A stretch of DNA of 64,000 bases from Pseudomonas chlororaphis subsp. piscium (GTDB lineage: Bacteria > Pseudomonadota > Gammaproteobacteria > Pseudomonadales > Pseudomonadaceae), in assembly GCF_003850345.1 (NCBI RefSeq), contig NZ_CP027707.1, positions 6,625,001-6,689,000 of the forward strand, in the 5' to 3' direction. The notes under the pieces are model-generated. The model was not told the origin of the DNA. It ran no database searches and saw only the letters and a program-made list of their open reading frames with translations. Of this stretch, positions 19,272 to 27,156 are shown in pieces; the stretch's first letter is position 1; every line of letters starts with the position of its first letter. The position numbers and the translations under genes were made by a program.

Positions 19272-20663
19272 ATGAACCTGCCGCTGATCCTCAACCTGCT
19301 GGTGTTCCTCGCCTTGCTGCTGGGCCTGGCACAAACCCGTCACACCACCTGGAGCCTGGCCAAGAAGGTCCTGCTGGCGCTGGTGCTGGGCGTGGTCTTC
19401 GGTGTTGCCCTGCACAGCATCTACGGTGCCGGCAACCCCGTCCTGAAAACCTCCATCGGTTGGTTCGACCTGGTGGGCAACGGTTACGTGCAGCTGCTGC
19501 AGATGATCGTGATCCCGCTGGTGTTCGCCTCGATCCTCAGTGCCGTGGCGCGCCTGCACAACGCCTCGTCCCTGGGCAAGATCAGCTTCCTGACCATCGG
19601 CACCCTGCTGTTCACCACCGCCATCGCCGCGGTGATCGGCATCGCCCTGACCAACCTGTTCGGCCTGACCGCCGAAGGGCTGGTGGCCGGTACCCAGGAA
19701 ATGGCTCGCCTGCAGGTGATCCAGAGCGATTACGCGGGCAAGGTCGCCGACCTGAATATCCCGCAGCTGCTGCTGTCGTTCATTCCGCAGAACCCTTTCG
19801 CCGACCTGGCCCGGGCCAAGCCGACCTCGATCATCAGCGTGGTGATCTTCGCCGCCTTCCTCGGTATCGCCGCCCTGCAACTGCTCAAGGACGACGCCGA
19901 CAAGGGCCAGAAAGTGGTCAACGCCATCGACACGCTGCAAGCCTGGGTCACCCGCCTGGTGCGCCTGGTAATGAAGCTGACCCCCTACGGCGTGCTGGCG
20001 CTGATGACCAAGGTGGTCGCCAGCTCCAACCTGCAGGACATCATCAAGCTCGGCAGTTTCGTGGTGGTGTCGTACATCGGCCTGGGCCTGATGTTCGTGG
20101 TTCATGGCCTGCTGGTGTCGCTGGCCGGGATCAACCCGCTGCGCTTCTTCCGCAAGGTCTGGCCGGTGCTGACCTTCGCCTTCACCAGCCGCTCCAGCGC
20201 CGCGACCATCCCGCTGAGCATCGAGGCGCAGACCAGCCGCCTGGGCATTCCGCAGTCCATCGCCAGCTTCGCCGCCTCGTTCGGCGCGACCATCGGCCAG
20301 AACGGCTGCGCCGGCCTGTACCCGGCCATGCTGGCGGTGATGGTGGCCCCGACCGTCGGCATCAACCCGCTGGACCCGCTGTGGATCGCGACCCTGGTGG
20401 CGATAGTGACCTTGAGTTCGGCCGGTGTGGCCGGGGTGGGCGGTGGCGCGACGTTCGCCGCGCTGATCGTGCTGCCGGCCATGGGCTTGCCGGTGTCCTT
20501 GGTGGCGCTGCTGATTTCCGTGGAGCCGCTGATCGACATGGGCCGTACCGCGCTGAACGTCAGCGGTTCGATGACCGCCGGTGCGATCACCAGCCAGATC
20601 ATGCAGCAGACCGATAAAGAAAAGCTCGATGCCGATGAGCATGCGGAGCTGGCGCAGGCTTAA
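19272..20663 (+). CDS. tcyP: L-cystine:cation symporter TcyP (YdjN)
   Basis: A 463-residue inner-membrane transporter of the dicarboxylate/amino acid:cation symporter family. Its sequence closely follows the cystine importer YdjN/TcyP of E. coli, including [35 protein letters not shown] and the [19 protein letters not shown] segment. About eight to nine transmembrane helices plus re-entrant loops are expected. It would import cystine (and possibly related sulfur amino acids) for sulfur supply. ATG 19272 has a GGAG site. The 241-bp region before it includes an AT-rich patch (about 19150-19205), a plausible activator or CysB site, but I see no clear motif. Confidence 0.9.
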   Translation: MNLPLILNLLVFLALLLGLAQTRHTTWSLAKKVLLALVLGVVFGVALHSIYGAGNPVLKTSIGWFDLVGNGYVQLLQMIVIPLVFASILSAVARLHNASSLGKISFLTIGTLLFTTAIAAVIGIALTNLFGLTAEGLVAGTQEMARLQVIQSDYAGKVADLNIPQLLLSFIPQNPFADLARAKPTSIISVVIFAAFLGIAALQLLKDDADKGQKVVNAIDTLQAWVTRLVRLVMKLTPYGVLALMTKVVASSNLQDIIKLGSFVVVSYIGLGLMFVVHGLLVSLAGINPLRFFRKVWPVLTFAFTSRSSAATIPLSIEAQTSRLGIPQSIASFAASFGATIGQNGCAGLYPAMLAVMVAPTVGINPLDPLWIATLVAIVTLSSAGVAGVGGGATFAALIVLPAMGLPVSLVALLISVEPLIDMGRTALNVSGSMTAGAITSQIMQQTDKEKLDADEHAELAQA

Positions 20664-20685
20664 GGGCTGCGACCTTTAGAATGTC

Positions 20686-20774
20686 ATCGCGGGCAAGCTC
20701 CGCTCCTACGGTTCCCGGTCGATCACGTCATATGATTCGACCTCGGCCCCGTAGGAGCGGAGCTTGCCCGCGAT
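20686..20774. repeat. REP-type inverted repeat pair
   Basis: Arms ATCGCGGGCAAGCTCCGCTCCTAC and its complement surround a roughly 40-base spacer, between the convergent tcyP and folA genes. Confidence 0.88.
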
Positions 20775-20778
20775 GCTT

Positions 20779-21291
20779 TTAACGCTTCTCCCACACCTCG
20801 AAGCTGTAGGCCGGCTTGTCCCCTTCCGGCGGATTCGGCACGTTCGACACCAGTTGCCACTGGTTCAGGTCGAACTGCGGAAACCACGCATCGCCCTCCG
20901 GGCTCAGCGCCACGCGCGTCAGGTACAGGCGATCGGCCTGCTCCAGGCCCTGGGCATACAGCTGCGCCCCGCCGATCAGCATCAGCTCGGCGACACCCTG
21001 CTCCAGCGCCCATTCCTCGGCACGCGCCACCGCGGCTTCCAGCGACGGGTACACCTCGGCGCCTTCGAGCCGCAGGTCGGCCTGGCGGCTGACCACTATA
21101 TTCAGCCGCCCCGGCAGCGGACGCCCCAGCGAATCCCAGGTCTTGCGACCCATGATGATCGGCTTGCCCAGGGTGGTGGCCTTGAAGTATTTGAAATCCC
21201 CCGGCAAGTGCCAGGGCATGCTGTTGTCGACGCCGATCACGCGGTTTTCACCGAGGGCCGCGATCAGGCTGAGAGGGAGAGATTTTTTCAT
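20779..21291 (-). CDS. folA: Dihydrofolate reductase
   Basis: A 170-residue NADPH-dependent enzyme that regenerates tetrahydrofolate. The N-terminal LSLIAALGENRVIGVDNSMPWHLPGDFKYF contains the substrate/cofactor loop with the conserved MPW and the acidic active-site residue in LPGDF. KPIIMGRKTWDSLGRPLPGR is the cofactor-binding signature, and LMLIGGAQLYAQGL the second. ATG 21291. It lies divergently to the DUF2868 gene, 96 bp away. Its 3' end meets a REP pair. All family features are normal. Confidence 0.97.
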   Translation of the reverse strand: MKKSLPLSLIAALGENRVIGVDNSMPWHLPGDFKYFKATTLGKPIIMGRKTWDSLGRPLPGRLNIVVSRQADLRLEGAEVYPSLEAAVARAEEWALEQGVAELMLIGGAQLYAQGLEQADRLYLTRVALSPEGDAWFPQFDLNQWQLVSNVPNPPEGDKPAYSFEVWEKR

Positions 21292-21387
21292 GCCGGCGAG
21301 GATACCAGAGGCTCGATGCCCCGCAACGTACCCCGATCGGCGTGACAGCGGTTATGCTCACCCCTCATTTGAGCAACGGAATGACGC

Positions 21388-22767
21388 GTGACAGCACTGA
21401 CCCCACTGGAAAAACTCTGGCTCACCGAAGCCGTACGCCTGCGTGAAGAACACGCCGGCACCCTGGAGGACCAGGAAGCCAATCGCCTGGCGCGCACCGC
21501 TGGCGGCGACCTGGCGAGCCGTATCCAATACCGCGCGCAGTGGCTGGCCGAACGTGACGGCCTGGCCGCCGCCCTGCGCCACTGGGTCCAGGGCGCGCGC
21601 CTGGCGCTGATGCTGCTGGCGCTGCTGGCCATCGTCAGCGGCGCCGGCCTGGCCTTCGCCGCCCTGGGCAACGGGCAGACGCCGGTCAATGTGTTCTGGG
21701 CCCTGGGCAGCCTGCTCGGCCTCAACCTGCTTCTGCTGCTGAGCTGGGCCCTGGGCCTGCTGTTCGCCGGCGAACAGGGCGCCAGCCTCGGCCGCCTGTG
21801 GCTGTGGCTCAGCGCCAAGCTCGCCCGCGACGCCAAGGCCGCGCAGCTCGCGCCCGCCCTGCTGTTGTTGCTGCAGCGGCGCAAACTCAATCGCTGGGCC
21901 ATCGGCACCCTGGTCAACGGCCTGTGGCTGCTGGCCCTGCTCAGCGCCGTGGCGATCCTGCTGATGCTGCTGATCACCAAGCGCTACGGGTTCTACTGGG
22001 AAAGCACCCTGCTCGGTGCGGACGCCTTCGTGGCAATGACCAACGCCCTCGCGGCCATACCCCGTGCCATAGGTTTCGGCGCACCGACCGTGGCGATGAT
22101 CCACGCCAGCACCCGGGACGTTTACAACACCGAGCTGGTGCGCCAGTCCTGGGCCGTCTGGCTGGTGGCCTCGCTGATCATTTACGGCGTGCTGCCGCGC
22201 CTGCTGTTGATGCTGTTCTGTCGCTGGCGCTGGAAGCGTGGGCAGGCGCGCCTGCAACTGGATCTCAACCTCCCCGGCTACAGCCAGCTGCGCGAAGCGC
22301 TGATGCCCAGCAGCGAGCGCCTGGGGATCAACGATGCCGCCCCCGACTCGCTGCACCGTATCGAAGGCGGCGTCAGCGCGCAGGACAGCGATGGCGCCCT
22401 GCTGGTGGCCATCGAACTGGACGACCAGCGCCCCTGGCCACCGCAATTGCCGGCCACGGTGAAAGACGCCGGCATCCTCGACAGCCGCGAATCCCGGCAC
22501 AAGCTGCTGGAACAGATGAGCCGCTTTCCGCCGGCGCGCCTGGCCATCGCCTGCGATCCACGGCGCTCGCCGGACCGAGGCAGCCTGGCGCTGATCGCCG
22601 AGTTGGCCCGCAGCGCCAGCGCCACCCGGGTCTGGCTGCTGCAGGCGCCACCGGGCCAGGCACTGGATGCCGAACGCCTGGGTGACTGGCACGTGGCCTT
22701 GCAACAACTGGAGCTGCCGTTCGCCGATTGCGTGCCGCTGAACTGGCTGGAGACCGGGCATGACTGA
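21388..22767 (+). CDS. DUF2868 membrane protein
   Basis: A 459-residue protein with a polar N-terminal helix (TPLEKLWLTEAVRLREEHAG) and four to five transmembrane helices between about residues 70 and 285, including LALMLLALLAIVSGAGLAFAAL, LGLNLLLLLSWALGLLFAG and the pair around AILLMLLITKRYGFYW. The C-terminal third is soluble. It matches the DUF2868 family, of unknown function. The start is GTG at 21388; the ATG seven bases earlier is in another frame. Its last 8 bases overlap the GTPase gene that follows, so the two are a translationally coupled pair, and adjacency of DUF2868 and DUF3482 genes is common in pseudomonads. Confidence 0.82.
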   Translation: MTALTPLEKLWLTEAVRLREEHAGTLEDQEANRLARTAGGDLASRIQYRAQWLAERDGLAAALRHWVQGARLALMLLALLAIVSGAGLAFAALGNGQTPVNVFWALGSLLGLNLLLLLSWALGLLFAGEQGASLGRLWLWLSAKLARDAKAAQLAPALLLLLQRRKLNRWAIGTLVNGLWLLALLSAVAILLMLLITKRYGFYWESTLLGADAFVAMTNALAAIPRAIGFGAPTVAMIHASTRDVYNTELVRQSWAVWLVASLIIYGVLPRLLLMLFCRWRWKRGQARLQLDLNLPGYSQLREALMPSSERLGINDAAPDSLHRIEGGVSAQDSDGALLVAIELDDQRPWPPQLPATVKDAGILDSRESRHKLLEQMSRFPPARLAIACDPRRSPDRGSLALIAELARSASATRVWLLQAPPGQALDAERLGDWHVALQQLELPFADCVPLNWLETGHD

Positions 22768-24148
22768 TCCTCGCAAACTACCGTTGAAGCTGGCGGTGGT
22801 CGGCCACACCAACGTCGGCAAGACCTCCCTGCTGCGCACCCTGACCCGGGATGTGGGCTTCGGCGAGGTCTCCCATCGCCCCAGCACCACCCGCCATGTC
22901 GAGGGCGCGCGGCTGTCGGTGGACGGCGAACCGCTGCTCGACCTGTACGACACCCCCGGCCTGGAAGACGCCATCGCCCTGCTCGACTACCTGGAACGCC
23001 TGGAGCACCCAGGCGAGCGACTGGACGGCCCGGCCCGCCTGGTGCGGTTTCTCGAAGGCAGCGAGGCGCGCCAGCGTTTCGAACAGGAAGCCAAGGTGCT
23101 GCGCCAGCTGCTGGACTCCGACGCCGGGCTGTATGTGATCGATGCCCGCGAGCCGGTACTGGCCAAGTACCGCGACGAACTGGAAGTCCTCGCCAGTTGC
23201 GGCAAGCCGCTGCTGCCGGTGCTGAATTTCGTCAGCAGCGCCAACCATCGCGAGCCGGACTGGCGCGAAGCCCTGGCCCGCCTGGGTCTGCACGCGCTGG
23301 TGCGATTCGACAGCGTGGCGCCGCCGGAGGACGGCGAGCGGCGGCTGTATGAAAGCCTGGCATTGCTTCTGGAAAGCTCGCGGCCGCAGCTGGAACGCCT
23401 GATCGCCGACCAGCAGGCGCAACGCGCGGCTCGCCAGCAAAGCGCCGCGCGGCTGATCGCCGAACTACTGATCGATTGCGCCGCCTGCCGGCGCAGTGTA
23501 GTCAGCGAGGTCGAGCAGGAACAGCAGGCCATCGGTGAACTGCGCAAAGCCGTACGCCAGCGCGAACAGCGCTGCGTCGAGGCGCTGCTCAAGCTCTACG
23601 CCTTCCGCCCGCAGGATGCCGCCGCCAGCGATGTGCCGCTGCTCGACGGACGCTGGGGCGATGACCTGTTCAACCCGGAAACCCTCAAGCAACTGGGCGT
23701 GCGGGTCGGTGGGGGGATTGCCGCCGGCGCGGCGGCCGGGGCCGGCGTCGACCTCCTGGTGGGCGGCCTGACCCTGGGCGCGGCGGCCCTGGCCGGAGCG
23801 ATTGCCGGCGGCGCGCTGCAAACCGCCCGCAGCTACGGCGGCCGCCTGCTGGGCAAGCTCAAGGGCCAGCGCGAGCTGACCGTGGACGACAGCGTGTTGC
23901 GCCTGTTGGCCCTGCGCCAACGGCAACTGGTGCAGGCGCTGAATGTGCGTGGTCATGCGGCGCTGGGCAGCATCCAGCTGGCCACGCCCCAGGACCAGGG
24001 CTGGCGCGAGGGCAAGCTGCCGGAGGCGCTGAACAAGGCCCGCGCCCATCCGCAGTGGTCGTCCCTCAACCCGGCGCCGCGGCTGAGCCAGGCGGAGCGC
24101 CAGGAGCAGATCGAGGTGTTGGCGCAGAAGCTGGTGGTCGAGGATTAG
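22760..24148 (+). CDS. DUF3482 GTPase-like protein
   Basis: A 462-residue protein with an N-terminal Era/TrmE-like G domain: P-loop GHTNVGKTSLLRTL (about 11-24), a switch threonine in PSTTRHVEG and the G3 motif LYDTPGLED. The expected G4 NKxD motif is not obvious; the strand ends in LLPVLNFVSSANHREPDW instead. A charged helical middle follows. A glycine/alanine-rich stretch (about 315-360, VGGGIAAGAAAGAGVDLLVGG) looks like a membrane-inserting glycine zipper. With the DUF2868 protein it probably forms a membrane-associated GTP-controlled complex of unknown role. ATG 22760 overlaps the upstream gene by 8 bases. Confidence 0.82.
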   Translation: MTDPRKLPLKLAVVGHTNVGKTSLLRTLTRDVGFGEVSHRPSTTRHVEGARLSVDGEPLLDLYDTPGLEDAIALLDYLERLEHPGERLDGPARLVRFLEGSEARQRFEQEAKVLRQLLDSDAGLYVIDAREPVLAKYRDELEVLASCGKPLLPVLNFVSSANHREPDWREALARLGLHALVRFDSVAPPEDGERRLYESLALLLESSRPQLERLIADQQAQRAARQQSAARLIAELLIDCAACRRSVVSEVEQEQQAIGELRKAVRQREQRCVEALLKLYAFRPQDAAASDVPLLDGRWGDDLFNPETLKQLGVRVGGGIAAGAAAGAGVDLLVGGLTLGAAALAGAIAGGALQTARSYGGRLLGKLKGQRELTVDDSVLRLLALRQRQLVQALNVRGHAALGSIQLATPQDQGWREGKLPEALNKARAHPQWSSLNPAPRLSQAERQEQIEVLAQKLVVED

Positions 24149-24172
24149 GTCAGCGTCGTTCTCACCGACGCC

Positions 24173-24241
24173 ATCGCGGGCAAGCCTCGCTCCTACAGAA
24201 GAGCGCGACCTTCTTCTGTAGGAGCGAGGCTTGCCCGCGAT
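24173..24241. repeat. REP-type inverted repeat pair
   Basis: Arms ATCGCGGGCAAGCCTCGC and its complement, with inner CTCCTACAGAAG / CTTCTGTAGGAG, form a long hairpin at the boundary between the DUF3482 gene and the phosphonate block. Confidence 0.88.
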
Positions 24242-24271
24242 AACCATGGTCCAGGCACCGTAGAACCCGGA

Positions 24272-24826
24272 TCAGGCCGCCAACAACCGCACCGCCTTGT
24301 CCTTGAGCACCTGCAAATCCATCACCGGCACCCACAGCTCCTTGGCCTGTTCGTCCCAATGGCGCAGGCGCAGGCTGACCGCGCACAGCGGGTCCTGCTC
24401 GAAGGCCCGGGCCTCTTCGGCACTCATCACTCCACCCTGGTATTCCAGGGTGCGCCGGCTGGCTTGGCTGAGCCGCTCGTAGTAGCCCGGTTCCTTGAAG
24501 GTCAGGTAACGCTTGGCCTGCACGTGGTACTCCACCAACCGCGCCAGACGCTCGCTGAAACCGGCGCGGCGCAGGTAGTCGGCGCCCAGCCGCTCATGGC
24601 TGACCACGCCGAAACCGCCCATGTTCTCAGCATCCTGCACGCAGATATGCCCGATATCGTGGAAGAACGCCGCCAGCACCACTTCGTCGTCGAAACCCTC
24701 GGCCATGGCCAGTTGCGCGGCCTGGGACATGTGTTCGATCTGCGACACCGGCTCGCCGATGTAGTCGCTGTCGCCAAAACGCTCGTACAGGCCGAACACC
24801 TCGGCGATCCGCTGCTCAGGCCCCAT
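24272..24826 (-). CDS. PhnZ-like HD-domain C-P bond oxygenase
   Basis: A 184-residue HD-domain protein closely resembling PhnZ, the mixed-valent di-iron oxygenase that cleaves (R)-2-amino-1-hydroxyethylphosphonate to glycine and phosphate. The PhnZ-specific DYIGE segment is present, giving Y22 and E25 at the positions of the lid Tyr and Glu. The metal ligands follow: H32 in QIEH, H56-D57 and H60 in FFHDIGH, then HERLGADYL and EYHVQAKRYL. RTLEYQGG near residue 140 is also shared with PhnZ. It is the last gene of the phosphonate operon; its ATG overlaps the FAD oxidase stop by one base. The TmpB-type trimethylammonio-phosphonate oxygenase is an alternative specificity. No PhnY hydroxylase is encoded in the window. 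Confidence 0.83.
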   Translation of the reverse strand: MGPEQRIAEVFGLYERFGDSDYIGEPVSQIEHMSQAAQLAMAEGFDDEVVLAAFFHDIGHICVQDAENMGGFGVVSHERLGADYLRRAGFSERLARLVEYHVQAKRYLTFKEPGYYERLSQASRRTLEYQGGVMSAEEARAFEQDPLCAVSLRLRHWDEQAKELWVPVMDLQVLKDKAVRLLAA

Positions 24827-25959
24827 CAGGCTTCCTCCAGCAAACGGGCGATATTGCCCTCGGCCATGGCCGGACCGACGCTCATGCCCACGCCGCTGTG
24901 CATCAGGGCCACGCTGACCCCGGCGGCCGGGCGCAGGAACGAGAACGGCCCCGGGCCGCGGGCCCCATAGACACCCTGCCAGCGCTCGAGCACCTGCACC
25001 TTGCAGCCCAGGGTGTGTTCGGCCAGCTCGAGCATCCAGGTGTCCACCTGTTCGGCATTGAACGGCGAGGGATCGCTGCCGTAATGGTGGGAGTCGCCGA
25101 TGATCAGCTCGCCATAGGGCGTCGGACTGATCAGCAGGTGGATGCCGTTTTCGTGCAGGTGCGGCGCGTCCCGCAGGATCTGCGCCTGCACCGCCGCCGC
25201 TTCGGGCAAGTCGGCAAAGGCGCCGTAATGCACGCAGCTCAGGCCGGTGAGCAGTGCGTGTTGCAGGTCCAGCTGCACCTCGGGCCGGGCGCGGAGCATT
25301 TGCAGGCGACAGACCTGCGGCGCCAGCGCGGCAATCGGCTCGGCCAGCAGGGTCTGATAGTCATGCCCGGAACAGACCAGGATCTGCGCCGCGCGAAAGC
25401 TGCCGGCGGTGCTGTGCAACTGGCCGGGCTCGATGTCGCGCACCAGGGTGGAGAAATGAAACTCCACCCCCAGGTCGCGGCGCAGGTAGTCGATCAGCAT
25501 CGGGATGGCTTCCCGGGAATACAGCTGCTGGTCGTCCAGGCCGTGCAGCGCCGCGCGATGATGGCGGAAGCGGCCGCCGTACAGATCGTTCAAGGCCGCG
25601 CCGCGCAGCAGTTCGACACGGTAGCCGTGTTCGCGCGCGCGTCCGGCGCAGAAGGCCTGCAGCAATTGCTCTTCGGCCTCTGTGCGGGCGAACAGGTAAG
25701 AGCCCTTGCGCTTGAGCGGCAGGCCGGCCAGTTCGGCCCAGTCACCCCAGATGCCGCGGCTAGCCCTGGCCAGGTCGAGCATCACCCCAGGCGGCTGGCC
25801 GGTCACCAGGGCCTGGCCGAAATTGCGCACCGACGCGCCCAGGGGCGTGGCGCTGCGTTCGAAAACCTTGACCCGCAAACCGCGCTTGGCCGCGGCATAG
25901 GCATGGGACAGCCCGAGGATGCCGGCGCCGACGATCAGCAGGTCGTTGTGGTTGCTCAT
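24826..25959 (-). CDS. FAD-dependent amine oxidoreductase of phosphonate clusters
   Basis: A 377-residue DAO-type flavoprotein. The Rossmann motif is LLIVGAGILGLSHAYAAAKRG near the N-terminus, followed by KVFERSATPLGASVRNFGQ. The C-terminal GVYGARGPGPFSFLRPAAGV and VALMHSGVGMSVGPAMAEG segments complete the FAD site. It fits the family regularly found in phosphonate operons (HpnW-like, TIGR03364), related to glycine/sarcosine oxidases; some members oxidise N-methylated aminoethylphosphonates. It could act on the imported phosphonate or on the amino acid released by the PhnZ-like enzyme. ATG 25959 is chosen because the Rossmann strand begins there. A REP hairpin separates it from the transporter genes upstream. 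Confidence 0.8.
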   Translation of the reverse strand: MSNHNDLLIVGAGILGLSHAYAAAKRGLRVKVFERSATPLGASVRNFGQALVTGQPPGVMLDLARASRGIWGDWAELAGLPLKRKGSYLFARTEAEEQLLQAFCAGRAREHGYRVELLRGAALNDLYGGRFRHHRAALHGLDDQQLYSREAIPMLIDYLRRDLGVEFHFSTLVRDIEPGQLHSTAGSFRAAQILVCSGHDYQTLLAEPIAALAPQVCRLQMLRARPEVQLDLQHALLTGLSCVHYGAFADLPEAAAVQAQILRDAPHLHENGIHLLISPTPYGELIIGDSHHYGSDPSPFNAEQVDTWMLELAEHTLGCKVQVLERWQGVYGARGPGPFSFLRPAAGVSVALMHSGVGMSVGPAMAEGNIARLLEEA

Positions 25960-25996
25960 GTGTGTGGTCCTTGGGCGATGACCTCTGCGAGGTCGA

Positions 25997-26067
25997 ATCG
26001 CGGGCAAGTCGGATCGCCGCCCGCTCGCTCCTACAGAAACGTCCATAGAAGCGAGGCTGGCCCGCGA
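25997..26067. repeat. REP-type inverted repeat inside the phosphonate operon
   Basis: Left arm ATCGCGGGCAAG carries the same 15-base inserted segment (TCGGATCGCCGCCCG) as the repeat at 7669; the right arm is GAAGCGAGGCTGGCCCGCGA, partly degenerate. It lies between the binding-protein gene and the FAD oxidase gene, where it could stabilise the transporter part of the mRNA or attenuate downstream genes. Confidence 0.8.
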
Positions 26068-26081
26068 CAGGGGGCTGTCGA

Positions 26082-27107
26082 TTACTTGGCGGCGACCTTC
26101 TCGGACTTGCCGTCATAACGCTTGCGCCACTCGGCAAGGATCTCGTCGCGGTTCTTCGAGGCCCAGGCGAAGTCGTTCTTGATCAGGCGCTGCTCGTAGT
26201 CGGCCGGCAGTTCGGTCTGCGGCTTGGCGATCCCCGGCTGGGCCAGGACGGCGAAGTTTTCCTTGTACAGCTCCATGGCCGCGGGGCTGGCGGAGAAGTC
26301 GGCGAGCTTCTTCGCGGCTTCTTCATGAGGGGTGCCCTTGATCACCGCGGTGGCTTCGATTTCCCAGCCCAGGCCTTCCTTCGGCAGCACGATGTCCAGC
26401 GGCGCGCCCTGGCGCTTGAGCTGCACGGCCGGGTATTCGAAGGAGATGCCAATCGGGAATTCGCCGGCCGCCGCCAGCTTGCACGGCTTGGAACCGGAAT
26501 GAACGTACTGGCCGATGTTCTGGTGCAGGTCGTCCATGTACTGCCAGCCCTGCTTCTCGCCGAAAGTCTGCAACCAGGCGCTGACGTCGAGGAAGCCGGT
26601 GCCGGAAGAGGCCGGGTTAGGCATGACGATCTTGCCTTTGTACTCAGGCTTGGTCAGGTCCTGCCAGCTCACCGGCTTGGTCAGGCCCTGCTTTTCCGCC
26701 TCGACGGTGTTGAAGCAGATGGTCGCGGCCCAGACGTCCATGCCGACCCAGGCCGGCGGGTTGGCGGCGTCGCGATAGTTGCCGCCGATCTTGCCCAGGT
26801 CCTTCGGCGCATAGCTTTGCAGCATGCCCTGCTGATCGAGGATCGCCAGGCTGGAGGCCGCCAGCCCCCACACCGCGTCCGCCTGCGGCCGGGCTTTTTC
26901 CGCCAGCAGCTTGGCGGTGATGATCCCGGTGGAGTCGCGCACCCATTTGATTTCCACGTCCGGGTTGGCGGCTTCGAAGGCCTGCTTGTAGCTCTTCAGT
27001 TGCTCGGCCTCGAGGGCGGTATAGACCGTCAGTTCGGTCTTCGCGGCAAAGGCGTTCATGCTGAAAGCAGTGAGGACAGCAGCGGCAACAGCCAGGGGCT
27101 TGAACAT
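26082..27107 (-). CDS. 2-Aminoethylphosphonate-type ABC transporter binding protein
   Basis: A 341-residue periplasmic solute-binding protein of the iron/AfuA-like fold, used by the PhnS2 phosphonate-transporter subfamily. A signal peptide (about residues 1-21, ending MNAFA) is followed by KTELTVYTALEAEQLKSYKQAFE, then DSTGIITAKLLAEKARPQADAVWG, the ligand-hinge region typical of this family. The C-terminus EILAEWRKRYDGKSEKVAAK is typical too. The ligand is inferred to be 2-aminoethylphosphonate or a derivative from the neighbouring permease, ATPase, PhnZ-like and LysR genes; an Fe(III)-binding role is the main alternative for the fold. ATG 27107. Confidence 0.82.
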   Translation of the reverse strand: MFKPLAVAAAVLTAFSMNAFAAKTELTVYTALEAEQLKSYKQAFEAANPDVEIKWVRDSTGIITAKLLAEKARPQADAVWGLAASSLAILDQQGMLQSYAPKDLGKIGGNYRDAANPPAWVGMDVWAATICFNTVEAEKQGLTKPVSWQDLTKPEYKGKIVMPNPASSGTGFLDVSAWLQTFGEKQGWQYMDDLHQNIGQYVHSGSKPCKLAAAGEFPIGISFEYPAVQLKRQGAPLDIVLPKEGLGWEIEATAVIKGTPHEEAAKKLADFSASPAAMELYKENFAVLAQPGIAKPQTELPADYEQRLIKNDFAWASKNRDEILAEWRKRYDGKSEKVAAK

Positions 27108-27156
27108 GGTGCGGTTCCTTTCTGTGGTGGTGGGCAGAGGTGAGGGTTGGACAGAT

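Noticed and set aside
21381..21387. ATG at 21381 as start of the DUF2868 gene
   Set aside because: It is in a different reading frame from the conserved protein; GTG at 21388 is in frame.
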